Below are positions 8,201-24,872 of a stretch of 64,000 bases of DNA, piece by piece. The position numbers and the translations under genes are program-made. Each line of letters starts with the position of its first letter. The first letter of the stretch is position 1. Under the pieces are notes generated by a model that ran no database searches, was not told where the DNA came from, and saw only the letters and a program-made list of their open reading frames with translations. This DNA is from Corallococcus sp. NCRR (GTDB lineage: Bacteria > Myxococcota > Myxococcia > Myxococcales > Myxococcaceae): positions 2,418,001-2,482,000 of the forward strand of contig NZ_CP114039.1 of assembly GCF_026965535.1 (NCBI RefSeq), given 5' to 3'.

Positions 8201-10965
8201 ACGATGAACCAGCGCATGCCGGAGAGGTCGTAGCGGCCGGGGTTGGCCTCCATCTCCTCCAGCATGATGCGCATGTGCGTGGGCACCGTCTCCAGGACGG
8301 TGACCCGTTCATCCCGCATCCTGGCCAGCAGTTGGACGGGCTCCCATGCGGACTCGTCCTTGAAGATGGCCGTGCGCGCGCCCACGAGCAGCGCGCAGAC
8401 GAACTGCCACACCGACACGTCGAAGCTGGGCGTGGCGATTTCCGCCACCACGTCCTTCGCGGTGATGCCCAGCGTGTGCTGCTTCGCACGCAGGTGGTTG
8501 AGCATGCCGACCTGTTCGATCATCACGCCCTTGGGCATGCCGGTGGAGCCCGAGGTGAAGATGACGTACGCGAGCGCCTCCGGCGGCACGTGCACGTCCG
8601 GGCGCGTCCACGGCGCGTCCTGCTCCAGGAGCTCCGTCACCCGCGCGACGAGGCGGCCGGAGGCGATGTCCCGCGCGTCCGCGAGGTGGCGCTCCTCCGT
8701 GAGCAGCATCACGCACTGGCTCTGCTCGACGACGGAGCGCAGCCGGTGCCGGGGCAGCGCCGGGTCGATGGGCACGTACGCCCCGCCCGCCTTCCACACG
8801 GCGAGCATGGCGATGAGGAACTCCAGCTCCCGGTCCAGGAACAGCGCGACGATGCGGTCCGTGGACACGCCCGCGGAGAGCAGGTGGTGCGCCAGCCGGT
8901 TCGCCCGCACGTCCAGCTCCCGGTACGTGAGGCTTCGGCCTTCACACGTGGCCGCGATGGCGTCCGGCGTGCGGTCCACCTGGGCCTCGAAGACCTCGTG
9001 GAAGCACTCGTCGCGCCGCCAGGGCACGTCCGTGCGGTTCCAGTCCAGAAGCTGGCGCTGGTTCTCCGCGGGGGTGAGCAGGGGCAGCCGGGAGAGGCGC
9101 TGGCGCGGGTCCTTCGCGGCGCCCTCGAGCAGCGTCTGGTAGTGGCCCGCGAGCCGCTGGACGGTGGCCGCGTCGAAGAGGTCGGTGTTGTATTCGAACC
9201 AGGCGACCAGGCCGTCCTTGTCCTCGGTGAGGCTCAGGGTCAGGTCGAACTGCGCGGAGCCGGTCTCCACGTCCACCGGCGTCAGCGTCAGGCCGTCCAG
9301 CTCCAGGCGGGGCGGCGGCATGTTCTGCAGCGCGAACATGACCTGGAAGAGGGGCGGGCGGCTCAGGTCGCGCGGCAGTTGCAGCGCCTCCACCAGCTTC
9401 TCGAAGGGGACGTCCTGGTGGGCGTAGGCGCCCAGCGTCGTCTGGCGCACGCGGGCCAGCAGCTCCACGAAGCGCGGGTCGCCGGAGAGGTCCGTGCGCA
9501 GGGCCAGCGTGTTGACGAAGAAGCCGATGAGCCCTTCGGTCTCCACGTGCCCACGGTTGGCGATGGCGCTGCCGATGACCACGTCCTCCGTGCGCGCGTA
9601 GCGGCCCAACAGCGCGTTGAAGCCCGCGAGCAGCGTCATGAAGAGCGTCACGTCCTGGCGGCGCGACAGTTGCTGGAGCGCGTCCGTCAGCGCCCTGCCC
9701 AGCTTCCAGGCATGGCGCGCGCCCCGGTAGCGCTGCGCGGCCGGGCGGGGCCGGTCGGTGGGCAGCTCCAGCGAGGGCGGTGCTCCGGCCAGCTGCTGCT
9801 TCCAGTACGCGAGCTGCGCGTCCAGCCGCTCGCCGCGCATCCACTGGCGCTGCCACACGGAGAAGTCTCCGTACTGCACGGCCAGGGGCGCGAGCGCGGC
9901 GTGCTGCCCGGAGGTGAAGGCGCCGTAGAAGGCGGCCAGTTCGCGCACGAAGACGCTGATGGACCAGCCGTCGGAGATGATGTGGTGCATCGTGACGAGC
10001 AGCACGTGCTCCATGCCGCCCAGGTCCAGCAGGCGCGCGCGCAGGAGCGGGCCCGTGGCCAGGTCGAAGGGCCGGCGCGCCTCCTCCTCCACGCGCTGGC
10101 GCACGGCGTCCTCGCTGGCGCCGGACAGGGTCTCCACGTGCACCGGCACCTCCACCGTGGGGTGCACGCGCTGCACGGGCTGGCCGTCCACCAGCGCGAA
10201 GGTGGTGCGCAGCGTCTCGTGGCGCTGCACGAGCGCCTGGAGGCTCTTCGCCATGGCCTGCACGTCCAGCGGGCCTAACAGCCGCACCGCGCCCGCGACG
10301 TTGTAGGCGGTGAGGCCGGGCTCCAACTGGTCCAGGAACCACAGCCGCTGCTGCGCGAAGGACAGCGGCAGGGGCGAGTCACGTGGCGCGGGGACCAGCG
10401 GCGGCAGGGCTTCCCCCGAAGCTTCCGCGCGCGCGCTGTCCACGCGGGCGGCGAGCCCCGCCACGGTGGCCGACTCGAAGAGGATGCGCAGCGGCAGCTC
10501 GGTGCCGAGCGCGGAGTTGAGGCGGGACATCACCTGGGTGGCCAGCAGCGAGTGGCCCCCCAGCTCGAAGAAGTTGTCGTGCCGTCCCACGCGGGGCACG
10601 CGCAGCAGGCTCGCCCAGGTGCCGGCGATGAGCTCCTCCGTCGCGCCCTGGGGCGGCAGGAAGGCCTGCGCCGCCTGGGGGCGCAGGGGCGCGGGCAGCG
10701 CGCGCAGGTCCACCTTGCCGTTGACCGTGAGGGGCAGCGACTCCAGCAGCATCCACGCCTGCGGGATGAGCGACTCCGGCAGCCGTTCCTTGAGGAAGCC
10801 GCGCAGCTCCTCGACGGTGGGCGCCGTCTGGCCCTGTCTCGGGACGACGTAGGCCACCAGCTCCCGGGAGGGCGCCGCGGGGGCGTCCTCCCTCGCCAGG
10901 TTTCGGGCCGGCGGTTCACGCTGTTCGGAAGGGGATTCGGAGAGCCGGTGGTGCGTGGACGACAT
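2221..10965 (-). CDS. NRPS3: A-domain tail-T-C-A-T-C-A(GNAT)-T fused to a PduX-like GHMP kinase
   Basis: A 2914-residue synthetase from the ATG at 10965, chosen because AGGA lies 10 nt upstream; a GTG at 11055 in the same frame has no ribosome-binding site. Rough order: adenylation C-terminal subdomain only (LVAYVV at 35-41, catalytic-type GKVD near 85); carrier (GGHSLL ~138); condensation (HHIISDGW ~327); adenylation 4 (SGSTGMPKG ~802, pocket D-V-W-E-I-N-A-D-D-K); carrier (~1200); condensation with odd motif HHIIWDET (~1405); adenylation 5 (~1890; pocket D-P-L-Q-L-G-H-V-D-K) interrupted at about 2190-2450 by a GNAT-like acetyltransferase (GRGLAT motif) between A8 and A9; carrier (GGHSM ~2545); and a GHMP kinase (HGELLQG ~2620, GLGSSTSD ~2705) to the end. 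No thioesterase or reductase follows. The kinase matches the threonine kinase family of PduX. Domain calls are firm; substrates are inferred. Confidence 0.95.
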   Translation of the reverse strand: MSSTHHRLSESPSEQREPPARNLAREDAPAAPSRELVAYVVPRQGQTAPTVEELRGFLKERLPESLIPQAWMLLESLPLTVNGKVDLRALPAPLRPQAAQAFLPPQGATEELIAGTWASLLRVPRVGRHDNFFELGGHSLLATQVMSRLNSALGTELPLRILFESATVAGLAARVDSARAEASGEALPPLVPAPRDSPLPLSFAQQRLWFLDQLEPGLTAYNVAGAVRLLGPLDVQAMAKSLQALVQRHETLRTTFALVDGQPVQRVHPTVEVPVHVETLSGASEDAVRQRVEEEARRPFDLATGPLLRARLLDLGGMEHVLLVTMHHIISDGWSISVFVRELAAFYGAFTSGQHAALAPLAVQYGDFSVWQRQWMRGERLDAQLAYWKQQLAGAPPSLELPTDRPRPAAQRYRGARHAWKLGRALTDALQQLSRRQDVTLFMTLLAGFNALLGRYARTEDVVIGSAIANRGHVETEGLIGFFVNTLALRTDLSGDPRFVELLARVRQTTLGAYAHQDVPFEKLVEALQLPRDLSRPPLFQVMFALQNMPPPRLELDGLTLTPVDVETGSAQFDLTLSLTEDKDGLVAWFEYNTDLFDAATVQRLAGHYQTLLEGAAKDPRQRLSRLPLLTPAENQRQLLDWNRTDVPWRRDECFHEVFEAQVDRTPDAIAATCEGRSLTYRELDVRANRLAHHLLSAGVSTDRIVALFLDRELEFLIAMLAVWKAGGAYVPIDPALPRHRLRSVVEQSQCVMLLTEERHLADARDIASGRLVARVTELLEQDAPWTRPDVHVPPEALAYVIFTSGSTGMPKGVMIEQVGMLNHLRAKQHTLGITAKDVVAEIATPSFDVSVWQFVCALLVGARTAIFKDESAWEPVQLLARMRDERVTVLETVPTHMRIMLEEMEANPGRYDLSGMRWFIVNGEPLLPELCARWFKLWPGVPMVNAYGATEVSDDSAHYPMLSAPSMHWASLPINGTLPNLQAYILDTFLQPVPIGVAGEMYIGGVGVGRGYLGDPFKTARSFVPDPFATEPGQRLYRTGDLVRFLEDGSIEVLGRIDHQVKIRGFRIEIGEVESALAQHPGLRDSVVIARGDKGHAKRLVAYAVLKEPEAVTPAALAEYLSSRLADYMVPSAFVLMDALPLLPNGKVDRNALPAPGEGDLGSLTAYVAPRTPLEQRVADVWADLLGLPRVGAEDNFFALGGHSLVAIQSNAKLRALTGVELSVRDLFEGQTVARIAQRIEALRSAPTDGAAPAVALPPLRRLEPRAHYPLATYQFPEWYMHELEPDSPFYNVCIGDLVLTGDLDLDAFTRAWQTLVDRHDIFRLHFGYVDGQPVQFVRPHVAVTRESLYLDRRDVPDADFHAEVQKLARQHSGMSLDFENGPMFHVKLAHFSGGRFLVLFLVHHIIWDETSTMNLARELSELYNALRAARAPRLPELRLGYVDYAAWIHDAVASGALEPQRRYWLQKFATLPPPLELPLDFPRPAFQTFNGAEVHRVIPKERAAAIDAFARRHHTTLNIVFLSALHAQLHRLSGQRDFVVGTPIANRDDERVAPLLGLFATALPMRCTVRPGMTFQQLLEDTRQTAAEAYDHHVYPSVLAIQELNPDTDLSRNRLFSVMYGLQNNKLRLADEVRFDGLQLEFLRGIEVAESETSKFDLTYIVDHVAQGVIVRLNYNTDLFKAATAERMLEQYLSLVEQLVADPTRALADYRMLSTTSEQRLLHAFNDTALPYDADTGVHRLVEAQVERTPDAVALSWEGGHLTYRQLDQEANRWAHHLRAHGVGPEDRIGVRLEPSPRLVLALLAVLKAGAAYVPVSPEHPEERQAQVLDTAGARLLITEGPLATSLQRPGLAVLSMDAESAAVASRPSTSPEGSLGGRALAYVLFTSGTTGVPKGIEIEHRGIANVVASTQRDYALDASDAVLLLTSFTFDPFVLDLYWPLTVGARVVIPPHAAARSPQHLAEVVRRESITLFQCVPLMLGELVDARRAGRIPELPSLRRVLSGGAYLPRELRDAFVATFPTRLANHYGPTEVTVDASRFDCARPVDGDIVPLGRPIANTRLYLLDEALRPVPFGVTGELYVSTPGLARGYLGDPARTARAFLPDPFGQEPGARMYRTGDLGRYTEAGDVEFIGRVDKQVKVRGNRVELEEIESRLAAHPAVAGCIVRHAKKPGGGDGLVATVELHEAASTLQGEGLRYRMFTLAQRPELKRAMDDLHVGAWPDFFAGDTVLREFWPRLAEEFAAHQFALVDENDAVVAAGNALPIRWDGTREGLPAGWDAGLRQGFEDAARGVPADTLMILTGVVAEDALGRGLATLILRGFKVLARAHGLGRVVVPVRPTGKASRPDLSFEQWCHARREDGQLQDPWLRIHERVGGRMLHVEPRSQYIRGDLASWEQWSGQRLTASGEYALPGTMQPVTVDVERGVAEYFDPSVWMEHPHAEGESAAWQLLDGARLQNFLAKTLPDYMLPERYQFVSRLRRNLSGKVDERALPPAFGDEGPAAPMVAPQTPLQERLAELWKDVLGLPTVGIHADFFELGGHSMRALQLLARMTDQFGVTLGLRQLLKHRTIHRLEKLVGEALAARAPTPDTAPAIPAVPVVEAAPALSPEGRGEAVGHHGELLQGVFRDADGRLHRGLLSLPCGMLRSDARFQLTSGTGLTVEPTWKTKAARAAALTLEWAGVEPRGGHLVVHSNIPVGWGLGSSTSDVVATIRAVSAALDRPLTPEDTARLAVKAETASDSTIFGNSALIFAHREGVVLQRFSGEVLDLRVVSINLDPGGKGVDTLAHAPARYDSEEIEQFHRLRAALERALATGDYRLLGEVATTSARINQRFLPKPHFDLLLEVMEASGAVGLQVAHSGTVAGLLFDPRTPDVEARLSKCQALLKERGLPDTWRFSSHDRSKPASA

Positions 10966-11029
10966 GTTGGAGCGGTCCTGGGGAAGGGTGTCGGCGTAAA
11001 GGGGCGGATGCGACGCGCGCGGCCTGGGC

Positions 11030-12154
11030 TCAGAAGTAGGACTGGAGGACGCCACGGCGGCGCACGTCGAGCGTGGCGCAGTGGAACGAGCCTCCCAGCC
11101 GGTAGAAGTGGGTGAAGTTGCAGGTGATGGGCTTGAAGCCCCAGTCCTTGAACGCGCGGATCAGCGTGTGCTCGTTCTTGTCCACGACGAGGCGCTGCTC
11201 ATCGAGCATGAGGATGTTCATGCTCAGCCACTTGCCGCTGAAGTAGAGGATGAGGTCGTCCGACGCGCAGGGCGGCGGCGCCTGGAGGATGTCCCAGGAC
11301 TTGAACATCCGCGGCAGCTCGTCCACGCGCTCCGGGTTCACCAGCAGCTTGCCGGGCGCCAGCGGCATGAACGTCGTGTCGATGTGCATGGGCTTGGTGT
11401 CCCGGCACTTCAGCTCGTGGATGCGGTACTCGCTGCCCAGGTGCCGCCGCAGCCACTCCACGCCGAACGCGTTCGTCACGTGGCTGCGGATGTAGAAGAG
11501 GTCCCGGCCGCAGCGCACGAAGTCCGCCGCGTCGAAGAGCGGCTCGAACTCCGTGAGGGCGTAGCGCATGGGCTCGTCGTCACCCGGCACCTCCCAGGTG
11601 TCGTCGAACGACTCGTCCGTCAGCTGCGGCTTGGGTGCGGAGGTCCACCGCGCGCCCGCCTGGAAGTATTCTTTCAATAGCTTGCGGTAGGGGTGGACCT
11701 CGAAATAGCGGGAGCGCCACGGCATGGGCGTCTCGATGAGGTGGTCGCCCACGACGAGCAGCAGGTCGCGGGGCATGGCCGTGTAGAGGCCGCCCGGCGA
11801 GTGCCAGTCCGGCGTGGAGAAGGGCTTCGCGTGCGAGACGCGCTCGGGGCGGCGGACGCGGATGCCCTCGGCCTCCAGGATGTGCGCGAACTCGTCCAGG
11901 TCGCGGTTGGCCGCGTCCACCATGTCCTGGGGGAAGGGCTTACCGCCGTGCTCCTGGAAGAAGCCCCAGTGTTTGCGGGGCATGGTCGACTTGAGGGTCA
12001 CGTGCCACGAGGGCACCGTGGCGCCGTCCGCGACGCCGACGATGACCTCCTCGAGGGGATCCCATTCGGTGTGCGAGGAGACCACCGGCTGCGACTGGGG
12101 CTGCGGGACCAACGACGGGTGCTGCGAGGCCAGTTGGAGGTTGGTGCGTTGCAT
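11030..12154 (-). CDS. L-arginine:glycine-type amidinotransferase
   Basis: A 374-residue amidinotransferase that moves the amidino group of arginine to an amine, as in guanidinoacetate formation. It matches the AGAT family at both ends: EWDPLEEVIVG at 30-40 and GGSFHCATLDVRR near 354-366. The candidate nucleophile is Cys359, with His257 in HIDTTF and an acidic residue in the CGRDLF segment, as in the family's catalytic Cys/His/Asp set. Its length is close to the usual catalytic core. GAGGAG lies 10 nt before the ATG. The gene sits in the NRPS operon, 29 bp after the truncated NRPS2 and just ahead of NRPS3, which supplies the missing part of that adenylation domain. It probably supplies or modifies a guanidino-bearing building block; the acceptor (glycine, lysine or a diamino acid) is not evident. 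Confidence 0.93.
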   Translation of the reverse strand: MQRTNLQLASQHPSLVPQPQSQPVVSSHTEWDPLEEVIVGVADGATVPSWHVTLKSTMPRKHWGFFQEHGGKPFPQDMVDAANRDLDEFAHILEAEGIRVRRPERVSHAKPFSTPDWHSPGGLYTAMPRDLLLVVGDHLIETPMPWRSRYFEVHPYRKLLKEYFQAGARWTSAPKPQLTDESFDDTWEVPGDDEPMRYALTEFEPLFDAADFVRCGRDLFYIRSHVTNAFGVEWLRRHLGSEYRIHELKCRDTKPMHIDTTFMPLAPGKLLVNPERVDELPRMFKSWDILQAPPPCASDDLILYFSGKWLSMNILMLDEQRLVVDKNEHTLIRAFKDWGFKPITCNFTHFYRLGGSFHCATLDVRRRGVLQSYF

Positions 12155-12183
12155 GGCGTGTCTACTCCTCGGGGGGATGAGGG

Positions 12184-15026
12184 TCAGGGCAGGGGATGAG
12201 GGGACGGGCCGCGCGCGGGCGGCTCCAGCGGGAGCAGGCGCGGATCCATCGCGGCGGGCTCGGGCTCCACGGCCTGCTCGCGCGCGAGCACCACCACGTC
12301 CTGGATGGCGGGGTGCTGGCGGAGCGCCGCTTCAATCTCGCCCAGCTCCACGCGGACGCCGCGGATCTTCACCTGGTGGTCGCCGCGCCCCAGGAACTCC
12401 AGCTCGCCGTCCGGCAGCTGGCGGGCCAGGTCACCAGTGCGGAACAGGCGCGAGCCCGGAGGGCCGAAGGGGTCCGGCACGAAGCGCTCCGCGCTCAGGT
12501 CCGGGCGCTGGAAGTAGCCGCGCGCGAGGCCCGGGCCGCCCAGGTACACCTCGCCGGGCGCGCCCGGGGGAGCGGGCTGTCCGCGCGCGTCCAGCACGTG
12601 CATCTTCATGTTCCCCAGCGGCCGGCCCAGCGGCACCGCCTTGCGCGCCATGCCGGGCGCGCAGGTGAACCACGTGGCGTCGATGGAGACCTCCGTCTGG
12701 CCGTAGAAGTTGAAGAGCGTCGCGGAGGAGTGCTGCGCGAGCCGGTCCACCAGGTCCGTGGTCAGCGCCTCGCCTCCGCAGACCACCGTGCGCAGGGCGT
12801 GGCAGTCCGCGATGCGGGGCTCCTCCAGCACCACGCGCAGCAGCGACGGCACCACGTTCATCTGCGTGACGCCGCGCCGGGCCATGAGGTCCGCGATGTA
12901 GCGGCTGTCCTGGTGCGCGCCGTCGCGCACCATCACCGCGCGGGCCCCCGCGAGCAGCGCGCGGAAGAACTCCCAGATGGAGGCGTCAAAGCCGAACGAG
13001 GCCACCTGGAGGACGCGGTCCTCCGGCCCCAGCGGCAGCGCGTGCTGTTCCCAGAGCATCCGGTTGGCGATGCCCGCGTGGGAGATCATCACGCCCTTGG
13101 GCACTCCGGTGGAGCCGGACGTGTGCACCACGTAGGCCAGCTGCTCCAGGTGGACGGTCCGCGCGGGAGGCGTCTCCGCCAAGCCTTCCTGCCGCCATGC
13201 GCCGGGCTCCAGGCGCGCCTCCGGCGGCACCGGCAGCTTGACCGCGAGCGAGGCGGGCGCGAGCACGTAGCGGGCGCGGCACTCCGCGACCATCAGGGCC
13301 AGGCGCTGCGCGGGGGCTCCGGCGTCCAGCGGCACGAAGGCGCCACCGGCCTTCATGACCGCGAGCATCGACACCAGCACCTCCGTCGAGCGGGGCAGGC
13401 ACAACGCCACGCGCTCCTCGGGCTCCAGGCCGGACGCGAGCAGCAGGTGCGCGAGCCGGTTGGCCCGGCGCTCCAGCTCCGCGTACGTGAGGGCGTCGTC
13501 CTCGCACTCCACCGCGATGGCGTCCGGCGTGCGCCGCGCCTGCTCCTCGAAGAGGACGTGCAGGGGGCGCGGGGACAGCGGCACCGCGGGCGGGTGGAAG
13601 GACTCCAGCGCCTGCTGGCGTCCGGCCGCGTCCAGCAGTGGCAGGGCGGAGACGCGGCGCTGAGGGTCTTCCGCGATGCCTTCGAGCAGGCGTTCGTAGG
13701 CCCGCGCCAGCCGGTCGGCCGTGGAGGCGTCGAAGAGGTCCGTGTTGTATTCGAGCCAGCCCGTCAGCGCGCCGGACGTCTCGACCAGCGTGAGCGTGAG
13801 CTCGAACTTGGCGGTGTCCGTCTCCAGCTCCAGGTTCGTCAGCGTGAGCCCCGGGAGCGCCAGCGGCTGGAGCGGCGCGTTCTGGAGGACGAACATCGTC
13901 TGGAAGAGCGGCGAGCGGCTCAGGTCCCGCTTCACGCGCAGGTCCATCACCAGCTTCTCGAAGGGGACGTCCTGGTGGGCGAAGCCGCCCAGGGCCGTCT
14001 CGCGCACGCGGCCCACCAGCTCCGTGAAGCGCGGGTCGCCGGAGAGGTTCGTGCGCAGGGGCAGCGTGTTGACGAAGAAGCCGATGAGCCCCTCGGTCTC
14101 CGCGCGGTTGCGGTTGGCGATGGGCGTGCCGACGACGAGGTCGTCCTGGCGCGTGTAGCGCTGAAGCAGCACCAGCCACGCGGCCAGCAGGGTCATGAAC
14201 AGCGTGGCCCCTTCCTGGCGGGAGAGCGTGTTCAGCGCTGCGGTGACGGCCGGGGACACGCCCAGGGGCAGCTGCGTGCCGCGGAAGGTCTGGGCCGGAG
14301 GACGCGGACGGTCCGTGGGCAGGCCCAGCGCGGTGGGCGCGTCCGCCAGGTGCGCGCGCCAGTACGCGAGCTGCTCCTCCAGCACGTCGCCCTGGAGCCA
14401 GTCGCGCTGCCAGCGAGCGAAGTCGGAGTACTGCACCTTGAGCGGCGGCAACGGCGAGGGCGCACCCTGGAGGAACGCCGCGTACAGCGCGGCCAGCTCG
14501 CGCACGAACACACCGATGGACCAGCCGTCGGAGACGATGTGGTGCATCGACAAGAGCAGGATGTGCTCGGTGTCCGAGAGGCGCAGCAGCTTCCAGCGGA
14601 TCAGCGGACCGCGCTCCAGGTCGAAGGGCGCGGCCACGTCCTCGGCGGTCAGCTCGCGCACGCGGCGCGCGGTCTCCCGTGCGTCCAGCCCGCCCAGGTC
14701 CACCACGTGCAGCGGCAGCTCGGGCGCGGGCCCCACGACCTGCACGGCCTCGCCCTCACGGGCCTGGAAGGTCGTGCGTAGGGATTCGTGGCGCTGGACG
14801 ATCTCCTGGAAGCTCCTCTCCAGGGCGCCGCGCTCCAGCGCTCCGCTGAGGCGCACGGCGAAGGGGATTCCGTAGTGGTGGCTGCCCGGCTCCAGCCGGT
14901 CCAGGAACCACAGCCGCTGCTGGGCGAAGGAGGGCGGGAAGGCCCGGGGCTTCGCCGCGCGCTGCTGGATGAGGGCCCGGGCGCGGGCGCGCTTCTCCTC
15001 CAACGCGGAGGACTGCTTCACATCAC

Positions 15027-15030
<4 letters not shown>
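12184..15030 (-). CDS. NRPS2: condensation plus truncated adenylation domain
   Basis: A 948-residue synthetase. The ATG at 15030 overlaps the TGA of NRPS1 (ATGA), so translation is coupled. It has a short helical N-terminus (residues 1-35, possible docking), a condensation domain (HHIVSDGW ~165), and an adenylation domain (SGSTGVPKG ~635; YGQTEVSID; A8 motif KIRGVRVELGEIE ~886-898). About 25 residues after the motif LARE the chain ends in a proline-rich tail. The C-terminal adenylation subdomain with motifs A9/A10, and the carrier protein, are missing and instead begin NRPS3, beyond the amidinotransferase gene. Pocket residues read D-A-W-N-V-G-F-I-D, with the lysine presumably from NRPS3; this matches no code I know well. 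The open frame continuing upstream to 16197 is an out-of-frame shadow of NRPS1. Confidence 0.93.
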
Positions 15031-23540
<8,510 letters not shown>

Positions 23541-23724
23541 GTCGTTGGGCTCCACGCGATGTATGGCTTGGAAGACGACATTCATGTGTCACGGCCAATG
23601 CATGTCTGTCAAATCTTGCATTGATATACTTGAGCCCTGTAAAATCCTTGATGACTGGTTTCTTCCGGCCCAAAGACAACCATCCAGGTTTCAATTCCAA
23701 CACCGGGTCCCTCTAGGAGAGCGG
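23541..23724. promoter_or_regulatory. Divergent promoter region between NRPS operon and oxygenase gene
   Basis: This 184-bp spacer is markedly more AT-rich than its surroundings and must hold the promoters for both the leftward 21-kb NRPS operon and the rightward oxygenase gene. On the + strand, TTGCAT (23616-23621) and TAAAAT (23640-23645) are separated by 18 bp, a plausible sigma70-like promoter. On the - strand a TTGACA match lies at 23612-23607, but no good -10 element follows at normal spacing. No clear operator was identified. Confidence 0.4.
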
Positions 23725-24798
23725 ATGTACGAGAACATCGAGCGCATCAAGGCCCCTACTCGCGAAGTCTTCCTCGACGAGTACGTGCGGAAGCAGAAGC
23801 CCGTCATCATCACGAACCTGTTCGACGGGCAGCCCATCAGCCGGCTGTCCAGCCTGGACATCGCCCGCAGGGAACTGGGGGACATGCCCGTCGTGGTGCA
23901 GGAGGGCCACGAGGAATACTTCACCCGCATGCTGTCGATGCTCATCTCCAAGGACTTCACCTTCGAGGACATCGGGAAGAACCAGAGCACGGTGAACGGC
24001 TATCTGGAGATGGTGGCAAAGGACCCTGACAGCCGGCTGGTCTGCGCGGAGGTCCCCCGGTCGATGATCCAGAAGGTGGAGGCGGGATACACCATCCCCG
24101 AGTACTGCCATCCGGACCCGGGAGAGCCCGACGAGTACACGTCGATGCTGTGGTTGGGGAACACGGGCAACTTCACCCACATGCACTTCGACGCGGACTA
24201 CAAGAACATCTTCCAGTACCAGCTCTGGGGGGAGAAACGCGTGGTGCTGGTCCCGCCCACGTCGTCGCGGAAGATCCTGCCCATGCGTAACAACAGTGCG
24301 CTCAGCCCGGAAGGACTCAGCCAGGAGGAAAATGACAACTTTGTCCGCTACGTCGGGGGTTATCAGGCGGTGGTGCGCACCGGCGAGACGCTCTTCATGC
24401 CCGCGCTGATGTGGCACTACTTCGAGTACATGGACACCAGCATGGCGCTGACCATGCGCTTCCGCCGCAACAAGTACCTGCGCTTCCTGGCGGAGAACTT
24501 CCACACCGACTACCGGCTCCAGCACATCGCCTGGAAGCTGGCCAACGAGCGCGGCGTGGACGAGCAGGGCCGCCAGGCCTTCGCGCGGCTGGAGGCGGAG
24601 TTCCGCAAGCCCATGGACAACCCCATGGAGAAGGCGAACCACCTCCAGAAGGCAATCAATGAGATCTACGCCAGCTACTGTACGGATGGCCTGAAGGGCG
24701 ACCTGAGCCGTCCCTTCCTGGAAGAGATTCGCGGCGCCATCCGGAACATGGATGTGCTGGCGGGTTCTCTGTATTCAGACGAACGGCCTACTGTCTGA
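23725..24798 (+). CDS. JmjC/cupin_8-type Fe(II)/2-oxoglutarate oxygenase
   Basis: A 357-residue oxygenase of the cupin-like/JmjC class that hydroxylates peptides or amino acids using iron and 2-oxoglutarate. AGGAGA ends 4 nt before the ATG, which decides the start over an in-frame upstream ATG at 23539. The metal triad can be read as His154 and Asp156 (HMHFD) plus His231 (MWHYF); the usual N-terminal segment (KPVIITNLFDG, 25-35) is present. It diverges from the NRPS operon across a shared promoter region, so it is probably a tailoring enzyme, for example beta-hydroxylating a monomer or carrier-bound residue. The substrate cannot be read. The codon pattern is slightly less GC-extreme in the first 100 bp than in the neighbours. 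Confidence 0.88.
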   Translation: MYENIERIKAPTREVFLDEYVRKQKPVIITNLFDGQPISRLSSLDIARRELGDMPVVVQEGHEEYFTRMLSMLISKDFTFEDIGKNQSTVNGYLEMVAKDPDSRLVCAEVPRSMIQKVEAGYTIPEYCHPDPGEPDEYTSMLWLGNTGNFTHMHFDADYKNIFQYQLWGEKRVVLVPPTSSRKILPMRNNSALSPEGLSQEENDNFVRYVGGYQAVVRTGETLFMPALMWHYFEYMDTSMALTMRFRRNKYLRFLAENFHTDYRLQHIAWKLANERGVDEQGRQAFARLEAEFRKPMDNPMEKANHLQKAINEIYASYCTDGLKGDLSRPFLEEIRGAIRNMDVLAGSLYSDERPTV

Positions 24799-24813
24799 GT
24801 TTGCCCGTGGGCT

Positions 24814-24858
24814 GGCGCCCGCCCAATCCCTTGCATCGGAGGGGTTGTGGCGGGCGCC
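24814..24858. terminator. Bidirectional terminator hairpin
   Basis: A perfect 10-bp inverted repeat GGCGCCCGCC (24814-24823) / GGCGGGCGCC (24849-24858), extended inward by AATCCC/GGGGTT with a wobble pair, lies between two convergent stop codons (24798 and 24873). There is no U-tract, as is common in very GC-rich genomes. Confidence 0.6.
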
Positions 24859-24872
24859 GCACCTGAGACGTC

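Noticed and set aside
5617-10278. A 1553-codon + strand open frame antisense to NRPS3
   Set aside because: It is a third-position GC shadow: the composition is dominated by R, V, H, A and E with no domain, and the - strand carries well-conserved NRPS motifs throughout.
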